The position numbers were made by a program, and so were the translations under genes. DNA of 64,000 nucleotides from Prochlorococcus sp. AG-402-N21 (GTDB taxonomy: Bacteria > Cyanobacteriota > Cyanobacteriia > PCC-6307 > Cyanobiaceae): positions 62,001 to 126,000 of the forward strand of contig QCIW01000002.1 of the NCBI GenBank assembly GCA_003216435.1, given 5' to 3'. Shown here piece after piece: positions 55,401 to 63,545 of the stretch. The first letter of the stretch is position 1. Every line of letters starts with the position of its first letter. The notes under the pieces are model-generated. The model was not told where the DNA came from. It was given only the letters and a program-made list of their open reading frames with translations, and ran no database searches.

Positions 55401-56024
55401 TTGGATCCGCAATTAAACCCAAAAAACCAAAGGATCTCTTTGCTCAATTTAGAGCGCCTAGATTTACAGTTCCTACTTCCATTCCTGATAATTGTAATTA
55501 TATTTCTAATTAATCAAGTATTCTGGGGATCTAACAAGTTAACAGTTGCTTTCATACCGGAATTGCTGTTTATAGAACCATATAGAATAGTAACTAGTCA
55601 CTTTATTCATGCTGATTTTAATCATCTCCTAGCAAATAGCTTTGGAATAGTCGTTTCTAGATATTTCTTTAAAAATCTAGGTCTGACAAATAATTACTTA
55701 TTTATCCTCCTAGTTATTATATTGATCCCTTCTCAAACTCTCTTTCATTGGTTTAGTTCTCTTTTGTTTTATAATGATCAACCTTATATTGCATATGGTT
55801 TTAGTGGGATAATTTATGGAGTATATTCGTTTATATTAATCTGTGCCTCGTATGGTAAGGAAAGTTTGATTGGTATGAAAATAGATTTAAAACGTAACCC
55901 AAAAGTCAAGAAAGCAATTTCTATTATTATTACACTGGGGGTTTTTTATTCTTTATTACCTGGGATAAGCCTTTGGGGGCATCTATCAGGGGTTATTGCA
56001 GGTTTTACAATCTTCTATTTATGA
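55401..56024 (+). CDS. Rhomboid-family intramembrane serine protease
   Basis: The 207 residues form six transmembrane helices. The rhomboid active-site features are visible: HADFNHLLANSFG on helix 2, the catalytic Ser in the GxSG motif AYGFSGIIYG near residue 135, and the partner His in the last helix, WGHLSGVIAG near residue 193. The start is TTG; upstream in frame a stop occurs at 55395, and the nearest ATG is in another frame. Rhomboids cleave transmembrane substrates; the substrate here is unknown. It stands alone among small orphan genes. Confidence 0.85.
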   Translation: MDPQLNPKNQRISLLNLERLDLQFLLPFLIIVIIFLINQVFWGSNKLTVAFIPELLFIEPYRIVTSHFIHADFNHLLANSFGIVVSRYFFKNLGLTNNYLFILLVIILIPSQTLFHWFSSLLFYNDQPYIAYGFSGIIYGVYSFILICASYGKESLIGMKIDLKRNPKVKKAISIIITLGVFYSLLPGISLWGHLSGVIAGFTIFYL

Positions 56025-56068
56025 ATCAAACTGTAGTAAATATATATTTGAATTAAAATAATCTATTA

Positions 56069-56398
56069 TCATTGTCTGCCAAATAATTTAATTCTAGAAA
56101 TAGGATTAGAGTGAATTACAACATTTGCTAATTTTTCAATATTCCAAAATGATTCATCAATTACTACTTGATTATTTGATTTACTTGCAGAAAAAATATT
56201 CCAATCAATTTCTTCTAACGCAGAAAAAAGATATAAGAATGCTATAAAAAAGTTTAAAACCACTTTATTACTTATTGCTTCAAAGCTATCAATACTTATC
56301 TCATGATTACTCATTCTAGAAGAATAATCAACAATCTTATTCCCAATATTTCTCTTTGAAGCCGAATCAAGTTTCTTCAATCCAATGCGATTAGGCAT
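56069..56398 (-). CDS. Hypothetical protein
   Basis: The 109-residue protein is soluble or weakly hydrophobic in the middle (FISFDAISNKVVLNFFIAFLYLFSALEEIDW-like region near residues 47-68) and otherwise Asn/Ser/Ile-rich. No motif is recognised. Its start is 200 bases upstream of the 63-residue paralog on the other strand, in a stretch that looks accessory. Confidence 0.45.
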   Translation of the reverse strand: MPNRIGLKKLDSASKRNIGNKIVDYSSRMSNHEISIDSFEAISNKVVLNFFIAFLYLFSALEEIDWNIFSASKSNNQVVIDESFWNIEKLANVVIHSNPISRIKLFGRQ

Positions 56399-56597
56399 GA
56401 AAAAGTACGATTAGATATGTATCCCATAATTACATGTACCAAGAGGTATTTTCCAGTTTAAAAGTGCAAATGAAGATCAAATCCTAAACTTTTAAAATAA
56501 GCGTCATTAAATATACAAAAATATTTTCAACTCTTTCTTGTATAAGCCTATACAATACGATTTCATTAAGGTAACTTGAATTAAATACATTTTATAA

Positions 56598-56789
56598 ATG
56601 CACAGCATCCAGAGAATTGAAGACTCAATAGCTGAAACCTTAGTTAATGTCCTCAAAAGAGCCGAAGAATTAAAAGGCAAAGACCAATTAGCCCTAGCTA
56701 AAGAATATAAAGAATGGATTCAGGGACCTCCCTTCGATGAAGAAATACTTATTATTGATGAGTTTACTTTTAATGACTGTAACTTCTAA
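56598..56789 (+). CDS. 63-residue protein, paralog of the gene at 54405
   Basis: The 63 residues include VNVLKRAEELKGKDQLALAK, EYKEWIQGP and DEEILIIDEF, the same core as the gene at 54405-54596 (DQQALLSEYKEWLTSS ... DVEILIMDYM). The two copies are on opposite strands about 2 kb apart. The N-terminus is helical, with no membrane segment and no known domain. The repeat of a small family in one island supports real coding. Confidence 0.7.
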   Translation: MHSIQRIEDSIAETLVNVLKRAEELKGKDQLALAKEYKEWIQGPPFDEEILIIDEFTFNDCNF

Positions 56790-56864
56790 GTAATTTGCTG
56801 TAGTAATTATCATTAAATTAATCACCCCTACTTCTGCTAATAGTCTAATTTTTCTCGCCCAAAA

Positions 56865-57128
56865 TCATTCATTGTTATTTCCCTCTATAAAAATCCTTCT
56901 AACAAGGTCAGCATTAATATATTTAATCTCTCCTGTATCAATATCTGCTACTTGAAAAATACTATTAACACATGGATCGCGTGCGCCACCTACGACATGC
57001 AGTACTTGACCCATCCACCATTTATCTATATTTTTATGCCTCAATTCTAAATCGTCTTCAACGATAACGATATCACCTGGCTTTACGCGAAGAAACTCCG
57101 GTGTAACTCTATCAATACCTACACACAC
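56865..57128 (-). CDS. DUF3104 protein under a LexA-type box
   Basis: The 87 residues contain LRVKPGDIVIVEDDLELRHK, KWWMGQVLHVVGGARDPCVN and SIFQVADIDTGEIKYINADLV, the DUF3104 signature found in marine picocyanobacteria. The small beta-rich protein has no known enzyme activity. A LexA-type SOS box lies 15-28 bases upstream of its start (57143-57156), which makes DNA-damage induction likely and hints at a role in stress or in response to DNA damage. The gene is isolated, with no co-transcribed neighbour. Confidence 0.82.
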   Translation of the reverse strand: MCVGIDRVTPEFLRVKPGDIVIVEDDLELRHKNIDKWWMGQVLHVVGGARDPCVNSIFQVADIDTGEIKYINADLVRRIFIEGNNNE

Positions 57129-57142
57129 AACTACAACTGATC

Positions 57143-57156
57143 AGTACATTTGTACT
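57143..57156 (-). promoter_or_regulatory. LexA (SOS) box of the DUF3104 gene
   Basis: AGTACATTTGTACT is a perfect palindrome with a 2-base centre and matches the cyanobacterial LexA consensus RGTAC-N3-DGTWCB at every position. It lies 15-28 bases upstream of the minus-strand start at 57128. A TTGACA (minus strand, 57181-57176) is placed 19-20 bases upstream of the box, so the box would overlap the -10 region, where a repressor would block initiation. Confidence 0.78.
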
Positions 57157-57299
57157 ATCATACTAGCTGTGTCATTGTCAAGTATTCATAAAGCTAAAAC
57201 GAGTGATAGTGAGCCCTATGTCTGGTTAGTAAGGCTCTCCTCAAAAGAACTTGCTTGATTTCATTTTTGTCGCATATTTGGCTTATCTATTTAATTGAA

Positions 57300-57476
57300 A
57301 TGGAGAAATCTCCTAATCCGATCCATGATTCAAGTGCTAAGGGATGTACAACGAAACGAAAGTTTTCTCATTCAAGAAAATATGAAGAGATTATCAACTT
57401 AAATGCTTCAAATATTATTCAAGGTCTAATCGAATCCATTGACGAGGATTTAAATTGTAATTGCCAACAAAATTAA
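57300..57476 (+). CDS. Small hypothetical protein
   Basis: From the ATG at 57300 the frame gives 58 residues: MEKSPNPIHDSSAKGCTTKR, then KFSHSRKYEEIINLNASNI and IQGLIESIDEDLNCNCQQN, with three Cys. A longer frame opens 45 bases earlier at a TTG in hydrophobic sequence, which is less likely. No family is recognised; it is followed after 89 bases by another orphan frame. Confidence 0.5.
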   Translation: MEKSPNPIHDSSAKGCTTKRKFSHSRKYEEIINLNASNIIQGLIESIDEDLNCNCQQN

Positions 57477-57565
57477 CCGAAGAAATCAGGGCAAGAATCT
57501 TTCGAACAATGGTTTCTTTCTCCAGAATTTGAAGTTATAAATAGTTCGTTTGCAAGGATAGGAAA

Positions 57566-57904
57566 ATGTCTTCACTTGGAGAGCAGTTCAAGAAGATGCC
57601 TATATCAATCAAGAGTCCTCACTTGAAAGCTAATTTCTTTGACGAATGTCTCAATGCATTCCTTTTTGGTTCTAACTTCAATGAAGTTGAATCAGCCTAC
57701 CAATGCTTCGTAAACAGTAGAGAACTTCGCGACTCTGAATTAGATGTGTTAGCAAAAATCGACTGGGTGAAAATGTCAGAAAAATTCGAATCAATCGCCG
57801 TCCAAAAATATATGAGAAAAAGAAGCAACTGTAAAAATTTAGAAAAAGAAAATATAAAGCCTATACCCATAAGGAGTCATACAAGCTCTGACCAAGCAGC
57901 CTAA
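57566..57904 (+). CDS. Hypothetical soluble protein
   Basis: The 112-residue protein has a helical, aromatic centre (LKANFFDECLNAFLFGSNFNEVESAYQCFVNSREL) and a Lys-rich tail (YMRKRSNCKNLEKENIKP). No membrane segment and no motif is recognised. It is followed by the hairpin at 57972-58010 on the same strand. Confidence 0.55.
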   Translation: MSSLGEQFKKMPISIKSPHLKANFFDECLNAFLFGSNFNEVESAYQCFVNSRELRDSELDVLAKIDWVKMSEKFESIAVQKYMRKRSNCKNLEKENIKPIPIRSHTSSDQAA

Positions 57905-57971
57905 ATACGCTACTCAGGAATCTCGTCAAGTGTTGACAATAAAAGTAGAACGTAAGTACTGGGAGAGGTAA

Positions 57972-58010
57972 GTCCAGTGAGAGGGTTTGCACCTCTCAGC
58001 CCGCTTGGAC
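57972..58010 (+). ncRNA. Two-part stem-loop, candidate structured RNA
   Basis: GTCCA (57972-57976) pairs with TGGAC (58006-58010), and inside it TGAGAGG (57978-57984) pairs exactly with CCTCTCA (57992-57998) across the 7-base loop GTTTGCA. GC content is much higher than the neighbouring DNA. No T tract follows, so this is not a simple terminator. It lies between the 112-residue gene and the convergent histone-like gene, and may be a small RNA or a processing element. Confidence 0.4.
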
Positions 58011-58030
58011 GGATCTGGTATTAGCAACTA

Positions 58031-58555
58031 TTAAGAGTTTTCTGCAGTAGCTGCTTTAGCTGCTGCAGATTTTCTAGCACGTCTTGCTGGCCTAGGAGTT
58101 GTTGCTTTAGCCATTCGTTTTGCAACGGATGAGCTTCCTTTAGCTGTTGCTGCTTTTTTAGCAGTTACTTTCTTAGGGGTAGCTTTCTTGGCTGAAGCTG
58201 ATTTCTTAGTAGCCTTACTTTTGGCAGTAGAGGCTTTTTTAGCAGGAACCTTTTTGACAGGGGTTCCTTTACGGTTGCGATGAGAAAGGATTAAAGCCCA
58301 TTCTTCAGCGCTGATATTAGTGGGTTTGTTGCCATGTACTTCGGAGATCTTGGCGGCCTTCTCGATATCCTTTATGAGATTCTTCCAAGATGTCGCAAAT
58401 CTTTTGTCAGATTGAGATTTAGCACCACTCTCTACAAGCGTTTCTACAACACCTTGAGCAGTTACTTTTTTACGACGACGGTTAAAGATTTCTTTTTGAA
58501 GATGAGCAATTAAGGCATCTGCCTTAGCGCTCAGCTTGATAGTTAGTTGAGACAT
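58031..58555 (-). CDS. Histone-H1-like Lys/Ala-rich DNA-binding protein
   Basis: The 174 residues start with a ribbon-helix-helix-like segment (LTIKLSAKADALIAHLQKEI, then VTAQGVVETLVESGA). A helical middle (SWKNLIKDIEKAAKISEVHG, AEEWALILSHRNRKG) follows. From about residue 97 the tail is a Lys/Ala/Ser/Thr repeat such as PVKKVPAKKASTAKSKATKK and KKATPKKVTAKKAATAKG, ending AARRARKSAAAKAA-like (PARRARKSAAAKAATAENS). The tail has the character of histone H1 and bacterial HctA/HctB-type nucleoid proteins. DNA compaction or nucleoid binding is likely; the domain order is unusual. Confidence 0.75.
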   Translation of the reverse strand: MSQLTIKLSAKADALIAHLQKEIFNRRRKKVTAQGVVETLVESGAKSQSDKRFATSWKNLIKDIEKAAKISEVHGNKPTNISAEEWALILSHRNRKGTPVKKVPAKKASTAKSKATKKSASAKKATPKKVTAKKAATAKGSSSVAKRMAKATTPRPARRARKSAAAKAATAENS

Positions 58556-58659
58556 TCAGTAGAAATTACCTATATAATATGTAGCATATTTTGGGTTTAT
58601 CGTACAAATAACAGTAGGGTTTCCCACCTTTATTAGCGGTCATTAATAGGGTAGATCCA

Positions 58660-59050
58660 AGATTTTTGGAGTATTCAATCAGACTTATAAAGACGTCTAA
58701 AGCTCAGAAGAAGGCGATAAGAAGGAATAAAAATGGTCTATGTGATTTACAAGACACTACATTACGAAGCAATTAAACTATCTAAATATCGAGTTATATC
58801 AGGCGTTTAGAGGAAAAGAAAAAACGGAATCAATTATCTCAGCTCAGTAGGCAAAAAGTAGACAATTCAAAAATTCACAGCCTCGGGTATCAATTCTATT
58901 GAAAGCAAAAGAAACTTATCATCCCTTAAATTAGTGAGCATTCGTCGTCATCCATAAAGTTAAAGAGTAACTAAAAAATAAATAGGCTTGAACTACATAC
59001 CAAACAAGAAGACGAAACCATTGGGTCGTAGTAATACATTAATACTACTC
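58660..59050 (+). other. Non-coding stretch with strings resembling the 5' region of 23S rRNA
   Basis: No convincing gene lies between the histone-like gene and 59114. Several strings match conserved 5' 23S rRNA positions in the right order: GAAGC..TTAAAC.ATCT.AATA (58765-58788), AGAGGAAAAGAAA (58809-58821, 13 bases exact), CAGTAG (58845-58850), CAGCCT (58878-58883), TGAAAGC...GAAACT (58900-58916) and TGAACTA...TACC...GAAACC (58989-59019). Spacing is close to that in 23S rRNA. The rest is diverged. This is pattern recognition from memory, not an alignment. Confidence 0.35.
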
Positions 59051-59113
59051 TGAGTGGGATTACGGCAGGAAGTAATTTAATCTATTAATTTAGTCAATAA
59101 CTTCTATTAACAA

Positions 59114-59362
59114 ATGATTTTGCTCAAAATTACGAATGCATCAGAAGTCGTTAGGGCAAAGGCGGGAAAACTCCTTGAAAAAATGACCCCTGAGCAAATT
59201 GATCAAAAGTTAGTAGAATCACAAGTAATTCAAACAATGATCGAACAACTTAAGGTAGAAGGCCTTAAAGGCGAAATAACAAGTGTTAAGGGTCTAGAAA
59301 TTAATGAAGATACATTAATAACAAAAAATGGCTTTTCGATTAAAGAGACTAAAACGTTCTAG
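59114..59362 (+). CDS. Small conserved hypothetical protein
   Basis: The 82-residue protein begins MILLKITNASEVVRAKAGKL and has charged helices LLEKMTPEQIDQKLVESQVIQTMIEQLKVEG, then TSVKGLEINEDTLITKNGF. No membrane segment or motif is seen. Similar short proteins occur in picocyanobacteria, function unknown. It sits between the two 23S-like stretches, on the same strand. Confidence 0.6.
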   Translation: MILLKITNASEVVRAKAGKLLEKMTPEQIDQKLVESQVIQTMIEQLKVEGLKGEITSVKGLEINEDTLITKNGFSIKETKTF

Positions 59363-59399
59363 AGATATCACGTAAAAGTAGTTGCATTGACCTTAGGTC

Positions 59400-59540
59400 A
59401 TCTCCTGAGAACCTCTGCTACGAAGGAGAGACAAAGATTGAATTAGGTCCTAAAATTAATTAGTGAGGTAAGAGGATGGATTGGCTACTTGGTAGGAATA
59501 ACTGAGAGCATCCTATAGAAGATTAAATACAGCATATTTT
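59400..59540 (+). other. Non-coding stretch with a string resembling the 3' region of 23S rRNA
   Basis: Part of a 549-base gap without a gene. ATAACTGAGAGCATCCTATAGAAG from 59498 resembles the conserved 23S segment near GATAACCGCTGAAAGCATCTAAG, preceded by GGATTGGCTACTTGG (59477-59491), which recalls the GGGTAGCTA segment. Together with 58660-59050 the order is that of 23S rRNA, with the middle missing. The remaining gap up to 59911 (AT-rich) shows no other recognisable feature besides the pepN promoter. Confidence 0.3.
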
Positions 59541-59911
59541 GTATAAGCCAAAATATTAGTCTAGTTTTTAAAGATATGCCAACTCGTAAAGGTAATACAA
59601 ACCAAACAGATTCCCGTAATAAGAGCCTTAGTTAGATAAAAGGAAAATCTAACGAAAGGTACTTAGATAATGAGAATTGGAAAAAAGTCTGAATGTGAAA
59701 TATAGCGGTGAAATAATCCTAATAACCAGGAATGAAACTAAAATTCTAATTATAGATGATAAAAGAAAAAATCACATTGCATAAAATACTAACTAAAATA
59801 GAAGAAAACATCGTTAGGATTGACTGATGGAAATGGATATTAGTTTATTTTGGTAGGAAATTGTTTTAAAATAGAAATGGCTTCTACAAAATCATTAATT
59901 CTAACAATAAA

Positions 59912-62524
59912 ATGACAGCTGGAATAAAGTATCTTCTTAAAAACTACAAGCCTTATCCATTTGATATTGAAGAAATCTATCTTAATTTCTCTATCTATGA
60001 AGAATTTATAGACACTTTTTCTAGAATGAAGATAACACCTAAATTTAATGATAATAATGACCTTGAACTACAGGGTAAAAATATTAACTTAAAAGAAATT
60101 AGATTAAATAATAAAAAATTATCGAAAGGGTCATATAAAATAGAAAATGGTGTCTTAAAAATATCCAATATACCTAAAGAAACTTTTATAATTGAGATAT
60201 ATGGAAGTATTAATCCATACACGAATATGACATTAGAAGGCTTTTATTCTAGTGGAGGTATAATAACTACACAATGTGAGGCTGAAGGTTTTAGAAGAAT
60301 ATGTTTTCATCCAGATAGACCAGATGTACTTAGTAAATATAAAGTTAGGCTAGAGTCAGATAGAAATAAATATCCAGTATTACTATCAAATGGAAATAAA
60401 TTAGAGGAATCAATAATCTCCTCAGATAATTCCAGACATTATGTTATATGGGAAGATCCATTCCCCAAGCCTTCCTACTTATTTGCAGTTGTGGCAGGCA
60501 AGCTTAAGAATGTTACTGACACTTATGAAAGCTTATCAGGTAAGACTATAGGAATAAATCTATACGTAGAAGAAGGCGATGAGCATTACACATCTCATGC
60601 CATAGAATCTTTAAAAAGAGCAATGCGATGGGATGAAAATGTATATAATCTAGAATATGACCTGAATATATATAATATTGTCGCCATACGCCACTTTAAT
60701 ATGGGGGCAATGGAAAATAAAGGACTTAATATTTTTAATTCTAAATTAATTCTAGCCAATGCAAATATAACAACTGACGCAGAACTTGAAAGAATTGAAA
60801 GTGTTATCGCACATGAATATTTTCACAATTGGACTGGGAACAGGATTACTTGTCGAGATTGGTTTCAATTATCCTTAAAAGAAGGTTTAACAGTTTATAG
60901 AGATCAATCATTTACTTCTGATCTACATTCTTCATCACTGAAAAGAATAGAAGATGTTTCATTTTTACGAAGTATCCAATTTAAGGAAGATGCAGGTCCT
61001 ACATCTCATCCAGTAAAGCCTTTAGAATATACAGCTATAGATAATTTTTATACAACAACTATTTATGAAAAAGGAGCAGAGATAATTCGAATGTTAAATA
61101 CATTACTCAGTCCTAAATATTTTATGCTTGGCATTAAGAAATATGTGAATGATTTCGATGGATGCGCTGCTACTACAGAAGATTTCGTAGAAGCAGTTAT
61201 AAAAGGTGCTATCCAAAATGGTTATGAACTTAACTTTAATGTGGAACAATTCATACGTTGGTATTATCAGGCGGGAACTCCTTTTATTTCAATAAAAAGA
61301 AAATGGGATGAAAAGAATAATGTATTAAAGCTAACTCTTAATCAAAGTCTTCAAACTACAAGCCTTGACTCAGAATATCAACCATTAGTAATTCCCATAG
61401 TTCTTTCTATACTTAATCAATCAAATAAAAAAGAAGAAAGAACAATAATCTTTGATAAAATTTCACAAGAACTGGAATTCCCGAATATTCAAATAGATGG
61501 GAAAGTTCCCATTATTTCTGTCTTTAGAAATTTTTCCGCACCAGTAAATTGGGAATCTGATTTGTCGACAAAAGAATTATTTTATTTACTAGAAAATGAA
61601 GATGATGAGTTCTCTCGTTGGGATGCAATGCAAACTCTAAGTAGGAATATCTTAATATCTAGAGCATCTAAAGAGCCTCTCCAGGAGATAGAAAATTTGT
61701 TAATTGACTCGCTAAGAAGCAATATATTAAAATTTAAAGATAAAAATAAAGGCTTGTTATCTTCCCTATTAAAAATTCCCTCAGTTTCAGAGTTAGAGTC
61801 ATATCAAGAACCTATTGATCCCATAAGTTTAGAAGAGTCTTATTTATATTTAAATTCCTTTATTGGTAAGTCATTAATTAATCCTCTTAAGGATCTATTA
61901 ATAGAATGCGATACGGAGTCGCACAATGAATGGCCACAGGGACAAGAAGAACGACAGCTTATAGAAGTTATCTGGAAACTGCTTATAGCGAACGGGAATC
62001 AAGAGGTTAGGCAGGATGCGCTTAACGCTGTTAAAGGTTCCTCAATGTCACTCTCTAGAGCTGCTCTGAATGCTTTCTTACCAGTCAAATGCATCGAAAG
62101 AGAAGAAGCTTTGAGAATCTTCTATGAGAAATGGAAAGATAGTCCTGTTATTTTGGATTCTTGGTTCAATTTACAGGCTTCTCTTCCAAATCCTGACTCT
62201 TATAAAACTATTAAAGACTTGTTGTCTCATCCAAAATTTGATCCAATAGCCCCAAATTCAATTAGAGCAGTATTAGGAGGTTTCGCCAAGAATACAGTGG
62301 CGTTTCATTCATCTAATGGAAATGGTTACATGTTTATGGCAGATCAAATCATAGATGTTGATAAAAGAAATCCAATAACAGCATCTAGATTATCCAAAAT
62401 TTTCAGTCGATGGCAAAGTTATATTGAACCGAATAGTAAGCATATGTTGCTAGCTATTCAAAAGCTTAGCAATGGTGAATTGTCCTCAAATACAAGAGAG
62501 ATTGTAGAGATGATGCTCAAATAA
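59912..62524 (+). CDS. pepN: Aminopeptidase N (M1 family)
   Basis: The 870 residues match bacterial PepN in length and order: the N-terminal saddle domain, the exopeptidase motif HFNMGAMENKGLNIFN, the zinc motif VIAHEYFHNWTGNRITCRDWFQLSLKEGLT (HExxH-18-E), the catalytic-Tyr region YTTTIYEKGAEIIRML, and a C-terminal helical arch. It trims N-terminal residues from peptides in the cytoplasm. The start is the ATG at 59912; an ATG at 59878 is in another frame and stops in 12 codons. It converges with the FkbM gene with 6 bases between stops. Confidence 0.96.
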   Translation: MTAGIKYLLKNYKPYPFDIEEIYLNFSIYEEFIDTFSRMKITPKFNDNNDLELQGKNINLKEIRLNNKKLSKGSYKIENGVLKISNIPKETFIIEIYGSINPYTNMTLEGFYSSGGIITTQCEAEGFRRICFHPDRPDVLSKYKVRLESDRNKYPVLLSNGNKLEESIISSDNSRHYVIWEDPFPKPSYLFAVVAGKLKNVTDTYESLSGKTIGINLYVEEGDEHYTSHAIESLKRAMRWDENVYNLEYDLNIYNIVAIRHFNMGAMENKGLNIFNSKLILANANITTDAELERIESVIAHEYFHNWTGNRITCRDWFQLSLKEGLTVYRDQSFTSDLHSSSLKRIEDVSFLRSIQFKEDAGPTSHPVKPLEYTAIDNFYTTTIYEKGAEIIRMLNTLLSPKYFMLGIKKYVNDFDGCAATTEDFVEAVIKGAIQNGYELNFNVEQFIRWYYQAGTPFISIKRKWDEKNNVLKLTLNQSLQTTSLDSEYQPLVIPIVLSILNQSNKKEERTIIFDKISQELEFPNIQIDGKVPIISVFRNFSAPVNWESDLSTKELFYLLENEDDEFSRWDAMQTLSRNILISRASKEPLQEIENLLIDSLRSNILKFKDKNKGLLSSLLKIPSVSELESYQEPIDPISLEESYLYLNSFIGKSLINPLKDLLIECDTESHNEWPQGQEERQLIEVIWKLLIANGNQEVRQDALNAVKGSSMSLSRAALNAFLPVKCIEREEALRIFYEKWKDSPVILDSWFNLQASLPNPDSYKTIKDLLSHPKFDPIAPNSIRAVLGGFAKNTVAFHSSNGNGYMFMADQIIDVDKRNPITASRLSKIFSRWQSYIEPNSKHMLLAIQKLSNGELSSNTREIVEMMLK

Positions 62525-62530
62525 AAAATA

Positions 62531-63508
62531 TCAATTTGGCATTAAGGTAACTGTACGTATACCACCTCTATTGCATATCATTTCGAGTGCATCTTTGTCT
62601 CCAATACCGTTGTATACATTTCTAGTTAAACCATCACTTTTTATCTGTTTAATGGATTTATAACCATAAGAATTTATAATTTTGGTACCACTTGAAGATG
62701 AGGAACCTACATAGCCTATTTTATAACCTAATTCAAACATTTTCTTTAAAATATCACTGAAATTATGATTGGTATCATATTTGGTTATGTGGGTTTCAAA
62801 AATAATTATAGGCCTAAGCTCTTTAGCTTCAATAGATGGGATCAAGCCTTTTATTATCTCTACTTCATGACCTTCGACATCCATCCTAATCAAATCTAAT
62901 TTCCTTCCAGACATAATTTCTTGAACTGTCATAGTTTTAACATCTATAGTTTCTCCTGAAAGATGTTCTATTCCTGTTCCTACATTATGGAATGTATTTA
63001 AATTAGACTGTAATGATAAGTGAAACTTTTTTACACAAGACTGGTCAGAAACTGCTGCCTGATGAATCTCTACATTGTTATAATTATTTAATTTAAGGTT
63101 CCTTCTAAGTAAATCTATATTACTGGGAGAGGGTTCTACTGCTATTAAATTTCCTTTATCTCCTATTAATTCGAGTTCCATTAACGCATAATAACCAATA
63201 TTGGCCCCTATATCTAAGATGGTCATACCCTCCTGAGTAATATTTTCCAAGATATACTTGTGTTCTAATTCTCTTTTACCAAAAAGGAGTAATGATCTTG
63301 ATATACCTCTATCATTGAGATCTAAAAACATCTTATACGTAAAGATATTCTTTTTTAAATATCTCCCCCTTAGTTTCCTATGAAATAGTCCTAATATATG
63401 ACCATAGACTGAGGATATCGTTTCAGATATACCCCTATCTTTAAGTGTAAGAATAAAATTCCCAGCAAGTGACATAGGAATAACCTTAAAATAAAACGCC
63501 ATAAACAC
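62531..63508 (-). CDS. FkbM-family methyltransferase
   Basis: The 325 residues have a class I SAM domain of the FkbM type: motif I MTILDIGANIGYYALME near residue 90, LIAVEPSPSNIDLLRRNLKLN, the FkbM signature LIRMDVEGHEVEIIKGL near residue 205 and the C-terminal IIFETHI. The N-terminal 85 residues are basic with a short hydrophobic start (KVIPMSLAGNFILTL). FkbM enzymes O-methylate sugars of surface polysaccharides or small molecules. It lies next to an incomplete gene at the window edge, a setting often seen at polysaccharide clusters. Confidence 0.9.
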   Translation of the reverse strand: MFMAFYFKVIPMSLAGNFILTLKDRGISETISSVYGHILGLFHRKLRGRYLKKNIFTYKMFLDLNDRGISRSLLLFGKRELEHKYILENITQEGMTILDIGANIGYYALMELELIGDKGNLIAVEPSPSNIDLLRRNLKLNNYNNVEIHQAAVSDQSCVKKFHLSLQSNLNTFHNVGTGIEHLSGETIDVKTMTVQEIMSGRKLDLIRMDVEGHEVEIIKGLIPSIEAKELRPIIIFETHITKYDTNHNFSDILKKMFELGYKIGYVGSSSSSGTKIINSYGYKSIKQIKSDGLTRNVYNGIGDKDALEMICNRGGIRTVTLMPN

Positions 63509-63545
63509 TAATTAAAGCACGACGTTCATCTTCATTTCTCTTTTA

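Noticed and set aside
58733-58810. 25-codon frame MVYVIYKTLHYEAIKLSKYR...
   Set aside because: Too short, no neighbour support, and it lies in the stretch that resembles rRNA.
59572-59634. 19-codon frame beginning MPTRKGNTNQTDSRNKSLS
   Set aside because: Very short, without conserved features or Shine-Dalgarno; treated as chance.
59702-59715. ATAGCGGTGAAAT, which recalls a conserved 16S rRNA segment
   Set aside because: A similar ATAGCGGTGA occurs at 10363 in another non-coding gap; neighbouring 16S positions do not match convincingly, so it is probably coincidence.
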